Positions 14,920-23,076 of a stretch of 64,000 nucleotides of DNA are shown piece by piece. The translations under genes and the position numbers were made by a program. Where the stretch lies: the NCBI RefSeq assembly GCF_017565425.1, contig NZ_JAGEMK010000002.1:434001-498000 (forward strand). The letters are read 5' to 3'. The notes under the pieces are model-generated. The model was not told the origin of the DNA. It saw nothing but the letters and a program-made list of their open reading frames with translations, and did no database searches. This DNA is from Actinotalea soli (GTDB lineage: Bacteria; Actinomycetota; Actinomycetes; Actinomycetales; Cellulomonadaceae). How positions within the stretch are numbered: the first letter of the stretch is position 1; each line of letters opens with the position of its first letter.

Positions 14920-16902
14920 GTGGACAGCAAGACGCTTACGTTCCTGGGGCTGATCAGTGGACCACGTCAGTACCGGATTCCGCCATTCCAGCGGGCGTAC
15001 TCATGGGAACGAGAGGAGCGGGAGACCCTCTGGCTCGACATGCTCACACAGTACGCGCGGCTCGTCGATGTCTGGCACCTCGAGCGCGATGAGCGGGACG
15101 AGCGCATCTCAACGATGCCCAGCCACTATCTGGGGACCATTGTTCTGAGCGGTCCGAGCGCGCTGGGCGTACCGCGATCCGACGTGATTGACGGTCAACA
15201 GCGCATCACGACGCTGATGCTCGCCATCTGTGCGCTCCGTGACGCGTGGAGTACGTCCATCTCGCGTCCTGGAAGAGTCGCTGATGTTGAGGCTTCCGCA
15301 GAGCAGCGCCGCGTACTCACGGACACGTACTTGCGCAACGCCGGGGCTCGGGGCGACGAGCGCGCCCGGCTAATTCCTCTGACTATCGACCGCAAGGCCT
15401 TTGGTGGCATTGTGCACCATAGTGGCAGTGGCAAGATCGACGCGGAAGCGCTCGAGTTGAGCGACGGGCATTCCCAACGCGTGATCCAGGCGTACAAGTT
15501 CTTCCACACTGAAATGCGGAGAAAGGCCGTCAACCCGAGCACCAACCCGCAGCTCGCGCGTTTCAGCAACCTTTTTCCTCTGGACTTTGACGTCCTCGAG
15601 CAAGTGATAGCTCACCGGATGTCATTCATCGCAATCGAGACCAAAAGCCTCGACGATACAAATGCGATCTTCGAGTCATTGAATGCAAAAGGCAAGCCCC
15701 TCGGGCAACTTGACCTGCTCAGGAACTACGTCTTCATGCTCCTTCGGGGACGCGCACACGAGGTCCTGCGAGATGTCTGGGAACCGATGGAGACGATCCA
15801 TCTAAGGCCGGCCGAAGTAGAGCAACTAGTGTGGGCGGACCTGGTGAGCCGCGGTACCAATGTACTACAGAAGCGGTCTTATCGAACGGTACAAGCGCAG
15901 CTCCGGGAGCAAGGGGGTACTGGACAGATAGCTGAGGAGTATGTCAAGGAACTTCACCGGAAGTCGCTCTATTTTCGCAAGATACTTCATCCCGTGAACG
16001 AAGAGCACGACGACCTCCGCGCCGCGCTCACTCGCCTCAACGACGTTGGTGGACGAACGGCGCGTCCAGTTGTGCTATGGCTCTATGAGCAGATCCATCG
16101 TGAGCGCTGTGACTATTCCACCGCCGCGGCCTGCGTGCGGGATATTGAGAGTTACCTCGTCCGCCGATTCATTGCCGGCCTCGCGCCAAATAACCTGAAC
16201 AGTCAGTTCGGGACTATGTTGGCTCGTCTCAATGAACAGGCACTCATGGAAGAGGAAGTTCGATCTCGCCTCCAGCGAGTCATGCTCATTTCGGCGAAAG
16301 ACTGGCCGGACGACGAGGCTATCTCAAGCGCTGTTCTCAGTGAGGACTTCTATCACAACGGTGATACCACCCAGCGCATGCGGATCCTTCGTTCTCTCGA
16401 TTCGACCTACGGCTATGAGCTGCCGCCAAACTATGTCGCAAGCGACAAAAGCATCGAGCACATCTTGCCCCAGGCGCGGACAAACGACTGGATCGGTGAC
16501 CTGCGAGCCGTAGGGGAGGAGCTACATTCCGTGCAAGAGCGCTACCTTCATTCGCTGGCAAATCTCACCTTGGTAGCACCCGAGACGAACTCGGCATTGG
16601 GTTCTAAGGCCTTCGTTTTGAAAGCGGAGATATACGCAACGGTTGACTACAAGATGACGCGCGATGTGAAGCGGTTCGCGCAGCAAAATGGCGGTGCCTG
16701 GGCGAGTGCAGCAATTCGCTCACGCGCAAAAGATGTTGCTGCGCGAGTGCTCGAACTCTGGCCGCGTCCGGCCCTCCCCGCTCCGCTCTCGGCGGCCGAA
16801 GCGCCCCTGTCCGAGTTCGGTCAGGACGTACTAGATCGCGCGTCTGACGGCGAGGTCTTCTTTACGTCTAGCATCGAAGAGGATGCTGTCGAGACCGAGT
16901 AG
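14920..16902 (+). CDS. DUF262-DUF1524 protein, GmrSD-like defence nuclease
   Basis: A 660-residue single-chain protein. The N-terminal DUF262 domain shows YRIPPFQRAYSWE and the ParB-like nucleotide motif DGQQR at residues 91-95. The C-terminal DUF1524 domain shows IEHILPQ with His514, followed by SLANLTLVAPETNS, the His-Asn core of an HNH-type nuclease. GmrSD-family proteins are type IV restriction enzymes that cut modified phage DNA using a nucleotide. Here both halves are in one polypeptide, as in most stand-alone members. The gene has more A+T and rarer codons than its flanks. It converges with the endonuclease gene 32 nt away and is likely part of the same defence island. Confidence 0.85.
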   Translation: MDSKTLTFLGLISGPRQYRIPPFQRAYSWEREERETLWLDMLTQYARLVDVWHLERDERDERISTMPSHYLGTIVLSGPSALGVPRSDVIDGQQRITTLMLAICALRDAWSTSISRPGRVADVEASAEQRRVLTDTYLRNAGARGDERARLIPLTIDRKAFGGIVHHSGSGKIDAEALELSDGHSQRVIQAYKFFHTEMRRKAVNPSTNPQLARFSNLFPLDFDVLEQVIAHRMSFIAIETKSLDDTNAIFESLNAKGKPLGQLDLLRNYVFMLLRGRAHEVLRDVWEPMETIHLRPAEVEQLVWADLVSRGTNVLQKRSYRTVQAQLREQGGTGQIAEEYVKELHRKSLYFRKILHPVNEEHDDLRAALTRLNDVGGRTARPVVLWLYEQIHRERCDYSTAAACVRDIESYLVRRFIAGLAPNNLNSQFGTMLARLNEQALMEEEVRSRLQRVMLISAKDWPDDEAISSAVLSEDFYHNGDTTQRMRILRSLDSTYGYELPPNYVASDKSIEHILPQARTNDWIGDLRAVGEELHSVQERYLHSLANLTLVAPETNSALGSKAFVLKAEIYATVDYKMTRDVKRFAQQNGGAWASAAIRSRAKDVAARVLELWPRPALPAPLSAAEAPLSEFGQDVLDRASDGEVFFTSSIEEDAVETE

Positions 16903-16934
16903 ATTTGGGTGCCGTTCTGAAGGCGGTCACTGCC

Positions 16935-18134
16935 TCAGGACAATCGCGTAGGGTCGCGATGCCCGACATCATCGAGCCTTTCCACCCAGTCGTCAGTGAT
17001 GGCCTGGATCGGAGCGAGACGGTCAGGGAAGCCGGCATGGGTCCGCATTTGGGAGGTCGCGCCGTAGCGAAACTCCCATTTTCCGGTAGGCGAGAAGAGG
17101 CATGCCGCAACGACATCAAACCCGCTTAGTGGGTAGAAGCGCGAAGCCGGGTCATTCTTGGAGCTTCGTGTCTTTTGTACCTCTACCTTGAACCTTCCGT
17201 CCGCCGAGATCTTCGGACTAGCGTTCTTGCACTCGACCCTCAGGACCCGCCCGTCAGACATTCTGACATTAAAGTCGTGCATCGAGTCCGTGTCTAGGCG
17301 GTCTACCGCAGCGACTCCTACTGTTCTTCTAAGCAAGTTCTCGAGATGGTGCTCGGCTACTCCGCCGCGCACGGCTACCGAGAGGCGGTTGCGACCTCGG
17401 ATTATGTCGAGAATCTGCTCGCTGGTAAGTGCGAACTGTTCTTCTAGTACATGGCGGTGGGGGAGGGAGTCGATTGTTTCCCCGCCAGCAAATGCGACCG
17501 CTGCCGAGTACCGGAGGGGCGAGTCCAGGCGTAGTGAGGTTGCGCGGCGCTCGAGACGTGCGTAGTCAATTAGTCGGTCCTGCGTGAATCCGACGACTGT
17601 CTCGAAATTGGTCGGGGAACGTGGCTCAGAGCGTTTGGCTCCCGGCTTATTGGTCTTTTCCCACACGTGCCACCCTGATGAGGCGGCTCGGTCGACTTCC
17701 GCACTTTTAGCATAGAATGAAATGCCCATTGGCAATGGGTCCCATAGGTTCGCGTCTAGCCCTAGAAGCACACCTCCGGCCGTATCGATTCCGACTATCA
17801 TGCTTACGTCGACGCCGGCCACATCGCGTCCGATCGGATGCGCTCGCTTCCATGAGGCCTGTGATCCGTATCGCAGTTGACCTCGGACCTCGTCTGCCGG
17901 ACGGTTCTTGATTGAGTTCCGTGTGATACGGAATGGGTAGATGAGCATCCCGATCCGTTCGTCTGAGTCGAGCTGCACGCCGAGGTAGACCGGCGCGAGC
18001 CGAGGGTCGCTCGCGTAGAGGACGCGCCCCCCGGACGCCTCGACGGCCTCGACGAGGAACGTGTGGAGGTCTGACCTACCCTGTACGCGGTAGACCTCAC
18101 CGAAGGCACGGGCGGCTAGCGGCGGGTGCTGCAT
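16935..18134 (-). CDS. Predicted type II restriction endonuclease (PD-(D/E)XK)
   Basis: A 399-residue protein. The start at ATG 18134 is chosen because GAGGGGGAGC precedes it; the frame is open further upstream without a better start. The C-terminal third has MHDFNVRM with Asp287 and LRVECKNAS with Glu301-x-Lys303, a spacing and context typical of PD-(D/E)XK nucleases. The N-terminal two thirds are not recognised and may give DNA recognition. The gene is divergent from a C5-cytosine methyltransferase at 18281 with 146 nt between starts, the normal layout of a type II restriction-modification pair. Lower GC than the surroundings supports transfer. The recognition site cannot be told from sequence. 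Confidence 0.75.
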   Translation of the reverse strand: MQHPPLAARAFGEVYRVQGRSDLHTFLVEAVEASGGRVLYASDPRLAPVYLGVQLDSDERIGMLIYPFRITRNSIKNRPADEVRGQLRYGSQASWKRAHPIGRDVAGVDVSMIVGIDTAGGVLLGLDANLWDPLPMGISFYAKSAEVDRAASSGWHVWEKTNKPGAKRSEPRSPTNFETVVGFTQDRLIDYARLERRATSLRLDSPLRYSAAVAFAGGETIDSLPHRHVLEEQFALTSEQILDIIRGRNRLSVAVRGGVAEHHLENLLRRTVGVAAVDRLDTDSMHDFNVRMSDGRVLRVECKNASPKISADGRFKVEVQKTRSSKNDPASRFYPLSGFDVVAACLFSPTGKWEFRYGATSQMRTHAGFPDRLAPIQAITDDWVERLDDVGHRDPTRLS

Positions 18135-18280
18135 GTGCTCCCCCTCGGCTCGCCACGGGCCCGCGCCGGGCCAGGTGGCATGTCGGTGGCTGATGCGATC
18201 CTGTCGTCGACGATACTGGTCCGACACGCACGGCCGTCAGATGGCTGGCCGGGCGCGTCCACATAGGAACGAGGTGGCAT
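18135..18280. promoter_or_regulatory. Divergent promoter region of the restriction-modification pair
   Basis: The 146 nt between endonuclease and methyltransferase starts hold a perfect 10-bp palindrome TCGTCGACGA (18204-18213) nested in a wider TGTCG...CGACA pair. GAGGTGG precedes the methyltransferase ATG and GAGGGGGAGC precedes the endonuclease ATG. No controller (C-protein) gene is present, so the palindrome could be where the methyltransferase or another protein acts. No -10/-35 pair was assigned. Confidence 0.4.
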
Positions 18281-19441
18281 ATGGGCGAGCAGCTCCCGGT
18301 CGTGAGCCTGTTCTCCGGTGCTGGAGGGCTCGACCTTGCCGTCGAGCGCGCCGACGGCGAGCCGCTGGTCCCCGGTGACCCGGGAAGCGGGCTGTTGCGC
18401 GTTGCCGTGGCTACGGACTACAACGAGCCGGCTCTGCGGACTCTGAAGGCGAACTTTCGGAGTGCGGCGACCGTATCGGGTGACATCCGCGGGATCTCGA
18501 CCGAGCGCCTCCTCGACGCGGCGGGCATGAGATCCGAGGAGCCAGTATTGGTCGTTGGGGGGCCTCCGTGCACTCCGTTCTCCAAGTCGGGCTTTTGGTT
18601 GGAGGAGAAGCGGGCGAGCCGCGACCCCAATGCCTCGCTTCTTGACGAGTATGTACGGGTTGTAAGCGACGCCCGCCCGGAAGGTTTTGTCCTAGAAAAT
18701 GTTCAGGGCCTGACCTATAAGACGCACAAGGTGCAGTTTGAGCGCTTGCTCAGGAGCCTAAGTGATCTGGGATACAATCCGCAATGGAAGGTCCTGCTTG
18801 CTGCTGACTATGGCGTGCCGCAGCTGCGTCGGCGGGTTTTCGTAGTGGGGCGCCGCGACGGAAAGAAGTTTGATTTCCCTGAGCCCTCTCACTCGGGATG
18901 GAGTGAGAGGGACCGTACGATCGATGCCTCCAAGGCTCCTCATGTGACTGCCTCTGAGGCGTTCCAGGGTCTAGCCCGTGGCCTGTCCGATGACCTGGAT
19001 GATTTCGTTGATGGGCAGTACGGAAGCCTCGCTGCTGAGGTGCCTCCAGGGCAGAATTACCTCTGGCACACTGACCGCTATGGAGGCCGCGACTTCTTCG
19101 AGTGGAGAAGTCGTTATTGGACGTTTCTCCTTCGGCTAGATCCCAATCGACCTTCGACCACCCTCCAGGCCCAGCCGGGACCGTGGGTTGGACCGTTCCA
19201 CTGGGAGAATGTCCGTGCCCCAACCGGAGAGATGCGGGCCAGGCGTCTCCGGGTAGACGAGATTCTCCGGCTAATGTCGTTCCCCGATGACTTCAAGATC
19301 GAAGGCGCTCGCTCTGACGTGCAGCGTCAGCTCGGAAATGCTGTGCCTCTTGAACTCGGGAAAGCCGTGGTTAGGGCCCTCCTGAGCCAGCTTGGTTATC
19401 TCGAACGCAAGCCGACGCACCGTGAGGTTGTCCTAGCCTGA
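18281..19441 (+). CDS. C5-cytosine-specific DNA methyltransferase
   Basis: A 386-residue enzyme that transfers a methyl group from S-adenosylmethionine to carbon 5 of cytosine. Motif I is SLFSGAGGLDLA, motif IV GGPPCTPFS with catalytic Cys97, motif VI ENVQGL, motif VIII VPQLRRRVFVVG (the QxRxR element), and motif X QLGNAVP near the end. The variable region between VIII and IX (about residues 215-330) should hold the target-recognition domain. Length is normal for a mono-specific m5C enzyme. It protects host DNA from the divergent nuclease at 16935-18134. Codon use is more A+T-rich than in flanking genes. Confidence 0.95.
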   Translation: MGEQLPVVSLFSGAGGLDLAVERADGEPLVPGDPGSGLLRVAVATDYNEPALRTLKANFRSAATVSGDIRGISTERLLDAAGMRSEEPVLVVGGPPCTPFSKSGFWLEEKRASRDPNASLLDEYVRVVSDARPEGFVLENVQGLTYKTHKVQFERLLRSLSDLGYNPQWKVLLAADYGVPQLRRRVFVVGRRDGKKFDFPEPSHSGWSERDRTIDASKAPHVTASEAFQGLARGLSDDLDDFVDGQYGSLAAEVPPGQNYLWHTDRYGGRDFFEWRSRYWTFLLRLDPNRPSTTLQAQPGPWVGPFHWENVRAPTGEMRARRLRVDEILRLMSFPDDFKIEGARSDVQRQLGNAVPLELGKAVVRALLSQLGYLERKPTHREVVLA

Positions 19442-19813
19442 CCCCGGCATGAGTTTGGGCTATTGCCCCTAGTTCTTCCTTTCGAGTTGTCCACGTTGAA
19501 GGCTCCGGTCGTGCCGCGTCCCATGGCGCGCGCCATCCCACTGCTGTTCCGTTGGGCGCCGCGTCTCGTCGCGGTACGCGCCCCCGGGCAGCGGGGGTGG
19601 AGGCCCTCCTACTCGGGGCCTGTCGTGCGGTGGTTCGCGACGTCGCCGAGGAGTGCCGGCATGCCGGGCACTCCGTGACCCCCGTCGGCAGGGCCGGCCG
19701 GGGTGGCCCGACCTCCGACCCGACGGTGGGTGGTCGACGCATCTACGACCGACGTCCGCGACCACGTGCTGATCGGCAGGGACGGCCGCCTGGCTGCGCG
19801 GAGCGACTGACTT
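19442..19813. other. Intergenic right edge of the defence island
   Basis: No gene is supported in these 372 bases. Just after the methyltransferase stop a weak hairpin GGGC-TATT-GCCC (19457-19468) is followed by a T-rich stretch and could be a terminator. Composition returns to high GC within about 60 nt. Open frames here have no ribosome-binding site or family resemblance. Confidence 0.45.
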
Positions 19814-20200
19814 TCACCCCTCCGCCCCCTTCCAGTCGACCAGCTGGATGATCACCCCGTTGGGGTCGCGCACCTGGAAGGCCCGCTCGCCCCACTCCTC
19901 GACCGTCAGGGGCATGGTGATCGCGACGCCCTCGCGCTGCAGGCGCTCGAGCTCGGCCTCGAGGGCGTCCACCTCGAAGGCGAGGATGAGCCCCTGAGCA
20001 TGGTCGTCGCGTTGGTCCTCGGGCAGGGTGGCGAGGCCGCGCCGCAGGTAGACGACGTTCATCCCGGCGTCCTCCCGGGTCAGGCTGGCGAAGCCGTCGG
20101 CCTGCATCGCGACAGTGAAGCCCAGGTGGTCGACGAGGAACTGGGCCGAGGCGGGCACGTCCTCCACGTTGAGGGAGACGGCACTTCCGGTGATCTTCAT
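19814..20200 (-). CDS. VOC (glyoxalase/bleomycin-resistance) superfamily protein
   Basis: A 128-residue protein starting MKITGSAVSLNVEDVPAS. The VOC fold is shown by the paired motifs FLVDHLGFTV in the first half and GERAFQVRDPNGVIIQLVDW at the end, which contain the usual metal-ligand or substrate positions. Family members include glyoxalases, dioxygenases and drug-binding resistance proteins; nothing here tells which. It is divergent from a TetR gene, with a strong palindrome between them, so it is probably the regulated target of that repressor. Confidence 0.88.
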   Translation of the reverse strand: MKITGSAVSLNVEDVPASAQFLVDHLGFTVAMQADGFASLTREDAGMNVVYLRRGLATLPEDQRDDHAQGLILAFEVDALEAELERLQREGVAITMPLTVEEWGERAFQVRDPNGVIIQLVDWKGAEG

Positions 20201-20220
20201 GGCGGTGTCCTTCCAACTCG

Positions 20221-20245
20221 ATACGCTGTACGGCGTACGGCGTAT
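20221..20245. promoter_or_regulatory. 25-bp near-perfect palindrome, likely TetR operator
   Basis: The site runs ATACGC-T-GTACG-G-CGTAC-G-GCGTAT. Its reverse complement differs only at the two symmetric T/G positions and the unavoidable centre. It sits 21 bp upstream of the VOC start and 34 bp upstream of the TetR start, the expected place for a repressor controlling both directions. Confidence 0.65.
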
Positions 20246-20278
20246 GGAGTTCAACGACCTCGACGGCAGAATGTTCCC

Positions 20279-21040
20279 GTGAGCCCTGATCGGTCGAGCG
20301 CGGGTGATCCCGCCCGGACCCTCGCGCTGCTGTGGCGCGATCCGAGCGCGACCCCGCGGCGTGGCCCGCGCCGCGCCTTCGACCTCGAGCAGGTCGTCGT
20401 CGCGGCCGTGGCCCTCGCGGATGAGCGGGGACTCGAGGCGGTGACCATCCGCGGGGTCGCCGACCGGCTCGGTGTCGCACCGATGAGCGTCTACACCTAC
20501 GTGCCGGGCAAGGCCGAGCTCCTCGACCTGATGCTCGACGCCGTGTACGCCGCCATGGCGCGCAGCGAGCCCGCGTCTCCGGCACTGCTCGACCGTCTGC
20601 GAGCCGTCGCCGAGGACAACCGCCTGCTCTACGCCGCGCACCCGTGGGCGGCAGCCGTCTCGACCTTGCGGCCCTCCCTCGGCCCTGGCGCGCTGGCCAA
20701 GTACGAGTACGAGCTGGCGGCCTTCGACGGCTGTGCCGCGCCCGACGTGATCGTCGACGCGAGCCTGACCCACCTGCTGAGCTTCGTCCGGACCTGCGCG
20801 CGCGACGCCGAGGACGCTGCGCGCGCGGTCGCCGAGAGCGGCCACGACGACGCCGCGTGGTGGGCGGAGGCCGGGCAGGAGCTCGCCCGCTACGTCGACC
20901 CCGCCCGCTACCCTCGCGCGACCCGCATCGGCACCGCGGCGGGGGAGGCACAGGGCAGTGCCCACGACCCCGAGCACGCCTACCGCTTCGGCCTCGAGCG
21001 GGTGCTCGAGGGCCTCGCCCCGGTCCTGGTCGAGGGCTGA
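20279..21040 (+). CDS. TetR/AcrR family transcriptional regulator
   Basis: A 253-residue regulator. The helix-turn-helix lies at about residues 35-80 (VVVAAVALADERG, then TIRGVADRLGVAPMSVYTYV). The remaining ~170 residues form the helical ligand-binding part with several tryptophans (WWAEAGQE), of the TetR_C type usual in actinobacteria. The GTG at 20279 is preceded by CAGAAT 6 nt upstream and lacks a ribosome-binding site, so it may be leaderless. It likely represses the divergent VOC gene and itself through the palindrome at 20221-20245. Confidence 0.88.
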   Translation: MSPDRSSAGDPARTLALLWRDPSATPRRGPRRAFDLEQVVVAAVALADERGLEAVTIRGVADRLGVAPMSVYTYVPGKAELLDLMLDAVYAAMARSEPASPALLDRLRAVAEDNRLLYAAHPWAAAVSTLRPSLGPGALAKYEYELAAFDGCAAPDVIVDASLTHLLSFVRTCARDAEDAARAVAESGHDDAAWWAEAGQELARYVDPARYPRATRIGTAAGEAQGSAHDPEHAYRFGLERVLEGLAPVLVEG

Positions 21041-21073
21041 CCCAGACCGGCCGCACACGCCCCTGACCCGCTG

Positions 21074-21097
21074 GCATCCGCGCAATCGCGCTGATGC
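21074..21097. terminator. Bidirectional hairpin between convergent genes
   Basis: GCATC (21074-21078) and GATGC (21093-21097) pair, with an inner CGCG/CGCG stem around a CAAT loop and a 2-nt bulge. It lies in the 59-nt gap between the TetR gene (+) and the membrane protein gene (-), where a shared terminator is expected. No T-run is present. Confidence 0.4.
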
Positions 21098-21099
21098 GT

Positions 21100-21534
21100 C
21101 TACGTGAGCCTTCGAGTGAGGGCCTTCCATCGCGTCTGCTCGGTGAAGACCGCTGTGATGCAGAGCGCGGTCACGCCGACGGCGACCCAGAACGGCCAGG
21201 CCACCCACGCGGCGGTGGTCGCGGCGCCGAGGTAGAGGAGCACGATGAGGACGGTGACGCCGCCGGGGACTGAGACCGGGGCATCTCCGCCAGGTCGGTC
21301 CCCGGGAGTGCTGAAGACCGCAGGAAGCGCGATCAGAACCGCGACCGAGACGATGGCGAGCGGGATCGAGTGCTGCCACAGCGCCCAGGGGGTGGCTATC
21401 CAGGCGATGAGCTCTGCGGCGAACCGCGCACCACCGCGGACGTAGTCGTGACCTGGCGGCTGGTGGCGCGGTGCTCGCGGAGCGCGGCCCGCATCCGGCC
21501 CCGCAGCGATCGCCGTCGGCCGCGTGTGGGTCAT
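21100..21534 (-). CDS. Small integral membrane protein (about four segments)
   Basis: A 144-residue protein with a ~33-residue polar, Pro/Arg-rich N-terminus, followed by four hydrophobic segments between about residues 37 and 130, then a basic tail. The start at ATG 21534 overlaps the stop of the TetR gene (ATGA), so it is coupled to that gene and is the last gene of a hydrolase-TetR-membrane protein operon. The arrangement resembles actinobacterial operons annotated with YrdB-like (DUF2568) membrane proteins, and the RFAAELIAWIATPWALW-type opening fits that family as I recall it. Confidence 0.65.
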   Translation of the reverse strand: MTHTRPTAIAAGPDAGRAPRAPRHQPPGHDYVRGGARFAAELIAWIATPWALWQHSIPLAIVSVAVLIALPAVFSTPGDRPGGDAPVSVPGGVTVLIVLLYLGAATTAAWVAWPFWVAVGVTALCITAVFTEQTRWKALTRRLT

Positions 21535-22103
21535 GGCGCACCTGCGGCGGTGAGGCCGCGATCGATGAAGGTGATCATCCACGCGAAGCTGTCGTCGATG
21601 TCGGTGTCCATCTGGAACCCGTTGCTGGTCTCCAGCGTGGCGAAGCCGTGGAGGGCGCTGCGGAGCATGCGCACGGCATGGATCTGCTCGCCGGGGTCGA
21701 GGTGGTACCCGTGAAGGACCGCAGCGAACGACCCCAGAACGCGGTCCAGCGCGCCGGCCAGGGGGTCGTCCGGGCCGGTGGGCGAGGCGCCCGTCGTCGC
21801 CGCGTACCGACCGGGGTGCTCTTTGACGTAGGTACGAACGGTCTGGGCTGCCGTAGCCAGGGCGTCCCGACCGGCGAGACCTTGCATGGCGTCGCGGAGA
21901 GCGTCTCCGAGCTCGAGGGCCCCGAGGGTGGCGATGCGGTGGGTCAGGTCGGCGAGACCGTCGACGTGCTTGTAGAGCGATGGCGCCTTCACGCCGAGGC
22001 GTTCCGCGACGACGCTCATGCTGAGCTGCGACAAGCCGATCTCATCGGCGATATCCGCTGCGGCTTCGGTGACCGTGGCGGGGACCAGGCCGGCCCTAGG
22101 CAC
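21531..22103 (-). CDS. TetR family regulator with WHG-type C-terminal domain
   Basis: A 190-residue protein. The helix-turn-helix covers about residues 9-55, with LSMSVVAERLGVKAPSLYKHV in the DNA-contacting part. The C-terminal part contains AVRMLRSALHGFATLE, the TetR_C_33/WHG signature. The GTG start overlaps the end of the alpha/beta hydrolase gene by 8 nt, and the stop overlaps the membrane protein start. As the middle gene of the operon, it probably represses the promoter upstream of the hydrolase, where inverted repeats lie at 22959-22999. Confidence 0.88.
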   Translation of the reverse strand: MPRAGLVPATVTEAAADIADEIGLSQLSMSVVAERLGVKAPSLYKHVDGLADLTHRIATLGALELGDALRDAMQGLAGRDALATAAQTVRTYVKEHPGRYAATTGASPTGPDDPLAGALDRVLGSFAAVLHGYHLDPGEQIHAVRMLRSALHGFATLETSNGFQMDTDIDDSFAWMITFIDRGLTAAGAP

Positions 22104-22947
22104 CGGTCGCCGCCGTCGTGAGGGTGGTGCGGAGGAAGGGCAGCAGCAGCTCGAGGACTTCCTTCGGCGTCTCGGCGTGCGGGTAGTGGCCGGCGCCGTC
22201 GATGACCGCGAGCTCGCCGAGACCGTCGGCGAGCTCGGCGATGATCTTCTCGCCCTCGACGCGCGGGTCGGCCCAGTCTGGGTCGGCGCTGCCCTCCACG
22301 ATGAGGACCGGGCACCGGACCCCGGCGAGGTGCTCGCCGGCGTCGGTCGGGGACGTCTTCGTCATGGCGTTCAGCACAGCCATCCGAGCGGGCTCGCGCA
22401 GCATGGTCTCGATGCGGGCGCGTTCCTGCGCCCAGTCGGCAAGCTTGGTCGGGATGGCGATGTCGAGGTAGGACATCCACCCCTTCAGGCTGCTGCTCAG
22501 CATGACCTTCATGAGCTGGGTCATCCCGGTGCGGACGCGCTTGGTGCGCAGCACGCCGAGCAGGTCGAAGGACTGCTTGCGGGTGAACGGAGCGAGCTCG
22601 ACGATGCCGACGACCAGGTCAGGCGCCGTCGCCGCGGCGATGGTGGCCGCACCTCCGCTGATGGACTGCCCGACGATCACAGCAGGGCCGCCGAGGTGAC
22701 GCACGACCGCAAGCAGGTCACCGGCGATGTCCGCCCGCTCGTAGCCCGCCCAGCCGGTGGCGCTGGAGTCCCCGCACCCGCGGATGTCGACGTTCGCCAC
22801 GCGATAGCCGGCGGCGACCAGCTCCGGGACGACGAACCGGTAGGAGTGGCGGGTGTCGCCCATCCCGTGGGCCAGGACCACCAACGGACCCGATCCTGTG
22901 ACGTCGAAGGCGATGGTGCCTTCGCCGATGGTCAAGTGCTCGAGCAT
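22096..22947 (-). CDS. Alpha/beta hydrolase
   Basis: A 283-residue protein with the alpha/beta-hydrolase fold: oxyanion-hole region VLAHGMGDTRHS, nucleophile elbow VGQSISGG, an acid in EGSADPDWADP and the catalytic histidine in GAGHYPHAE. The elbow reads G-Q-S-I-S-G in place of the usual G-x-S-x-G, a small oddity that still leaves a nucleophilic serine. No signal peptide, so cytoplasmic. The substrate is unknown. It heads an operon with its own TetR regulator and a small membrane protein, a layout often used against lipophilic toxic compounds. Confidence 0.88.
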   Translation of the reverse strand: MLEHLTIGEGTIAFDVTGSGPLVVLAHGMGDTRHSYRFVVPELVAAGYRVANVDIRGCGDSSATGWAGYERADIAGDLLAVVRHLGGPAVIVGQSISGGAATIAAATAPDLVVGIVELAPFTRKQSFDLLGVLRTKRVRTGMTQLMKVMLSSSLKGWMSYLDIAIPTKLADWAQERARIETMLREPARMAVLNAMTKTSPTDAGEHLAGVRCPVLIVEGSADPDWADPRVEGEKIIAELADGLGELAVIDGAGHYPHAETPKEVLELLLPFLRTTLTTAATGA

Positions 22948-22958
22948 GGCGTCCTCCA

Positions 22959-22999
22959 GTGGCTAATGCTAGTAGCGCAAAGCTACGGCCACTAGCCAC
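22959..22999 (-). promoter_or_regulatory. Nested inverted repeats upstream of the hydrolase operon
   Basis: GTGGCTA (22959-22965) pairs with TAGCCAC (22993-22999). Inside lies GTAGC-GCAAA-GCTAC (22972-22986), and CCACCAGTGG (22996-23005) overlaps the right edge. The cluster starts 12 bp upstream of the hydrolase ATG and is the best candidate binding site for the TetR protein of the operon. Confidence 0.45.
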
Positions 23000-23076
23000 C
23001 AGTGGTCAAGCCTTGATCCACCCTCGGCCGATGCGCCGCGAGACGTCGATCAGTGGAAGGACGTGGCTCAGGGCCC

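Noticed and set aside
16935-18227. Longer 430-residue form of the endonuclease
   Set aside because: ATG 18134 has a strong GAGGGGGAGC ribosome-binding site, while the upstream start has none and adds a basic, unconserved-looking stretch.
14509-19813. Prophage or integrative element around the defence genes
   Set aside because: No integrase, excisionase, phage structural gene, tRNA end or flanking direct repeat was seen; only composition supports transfer.
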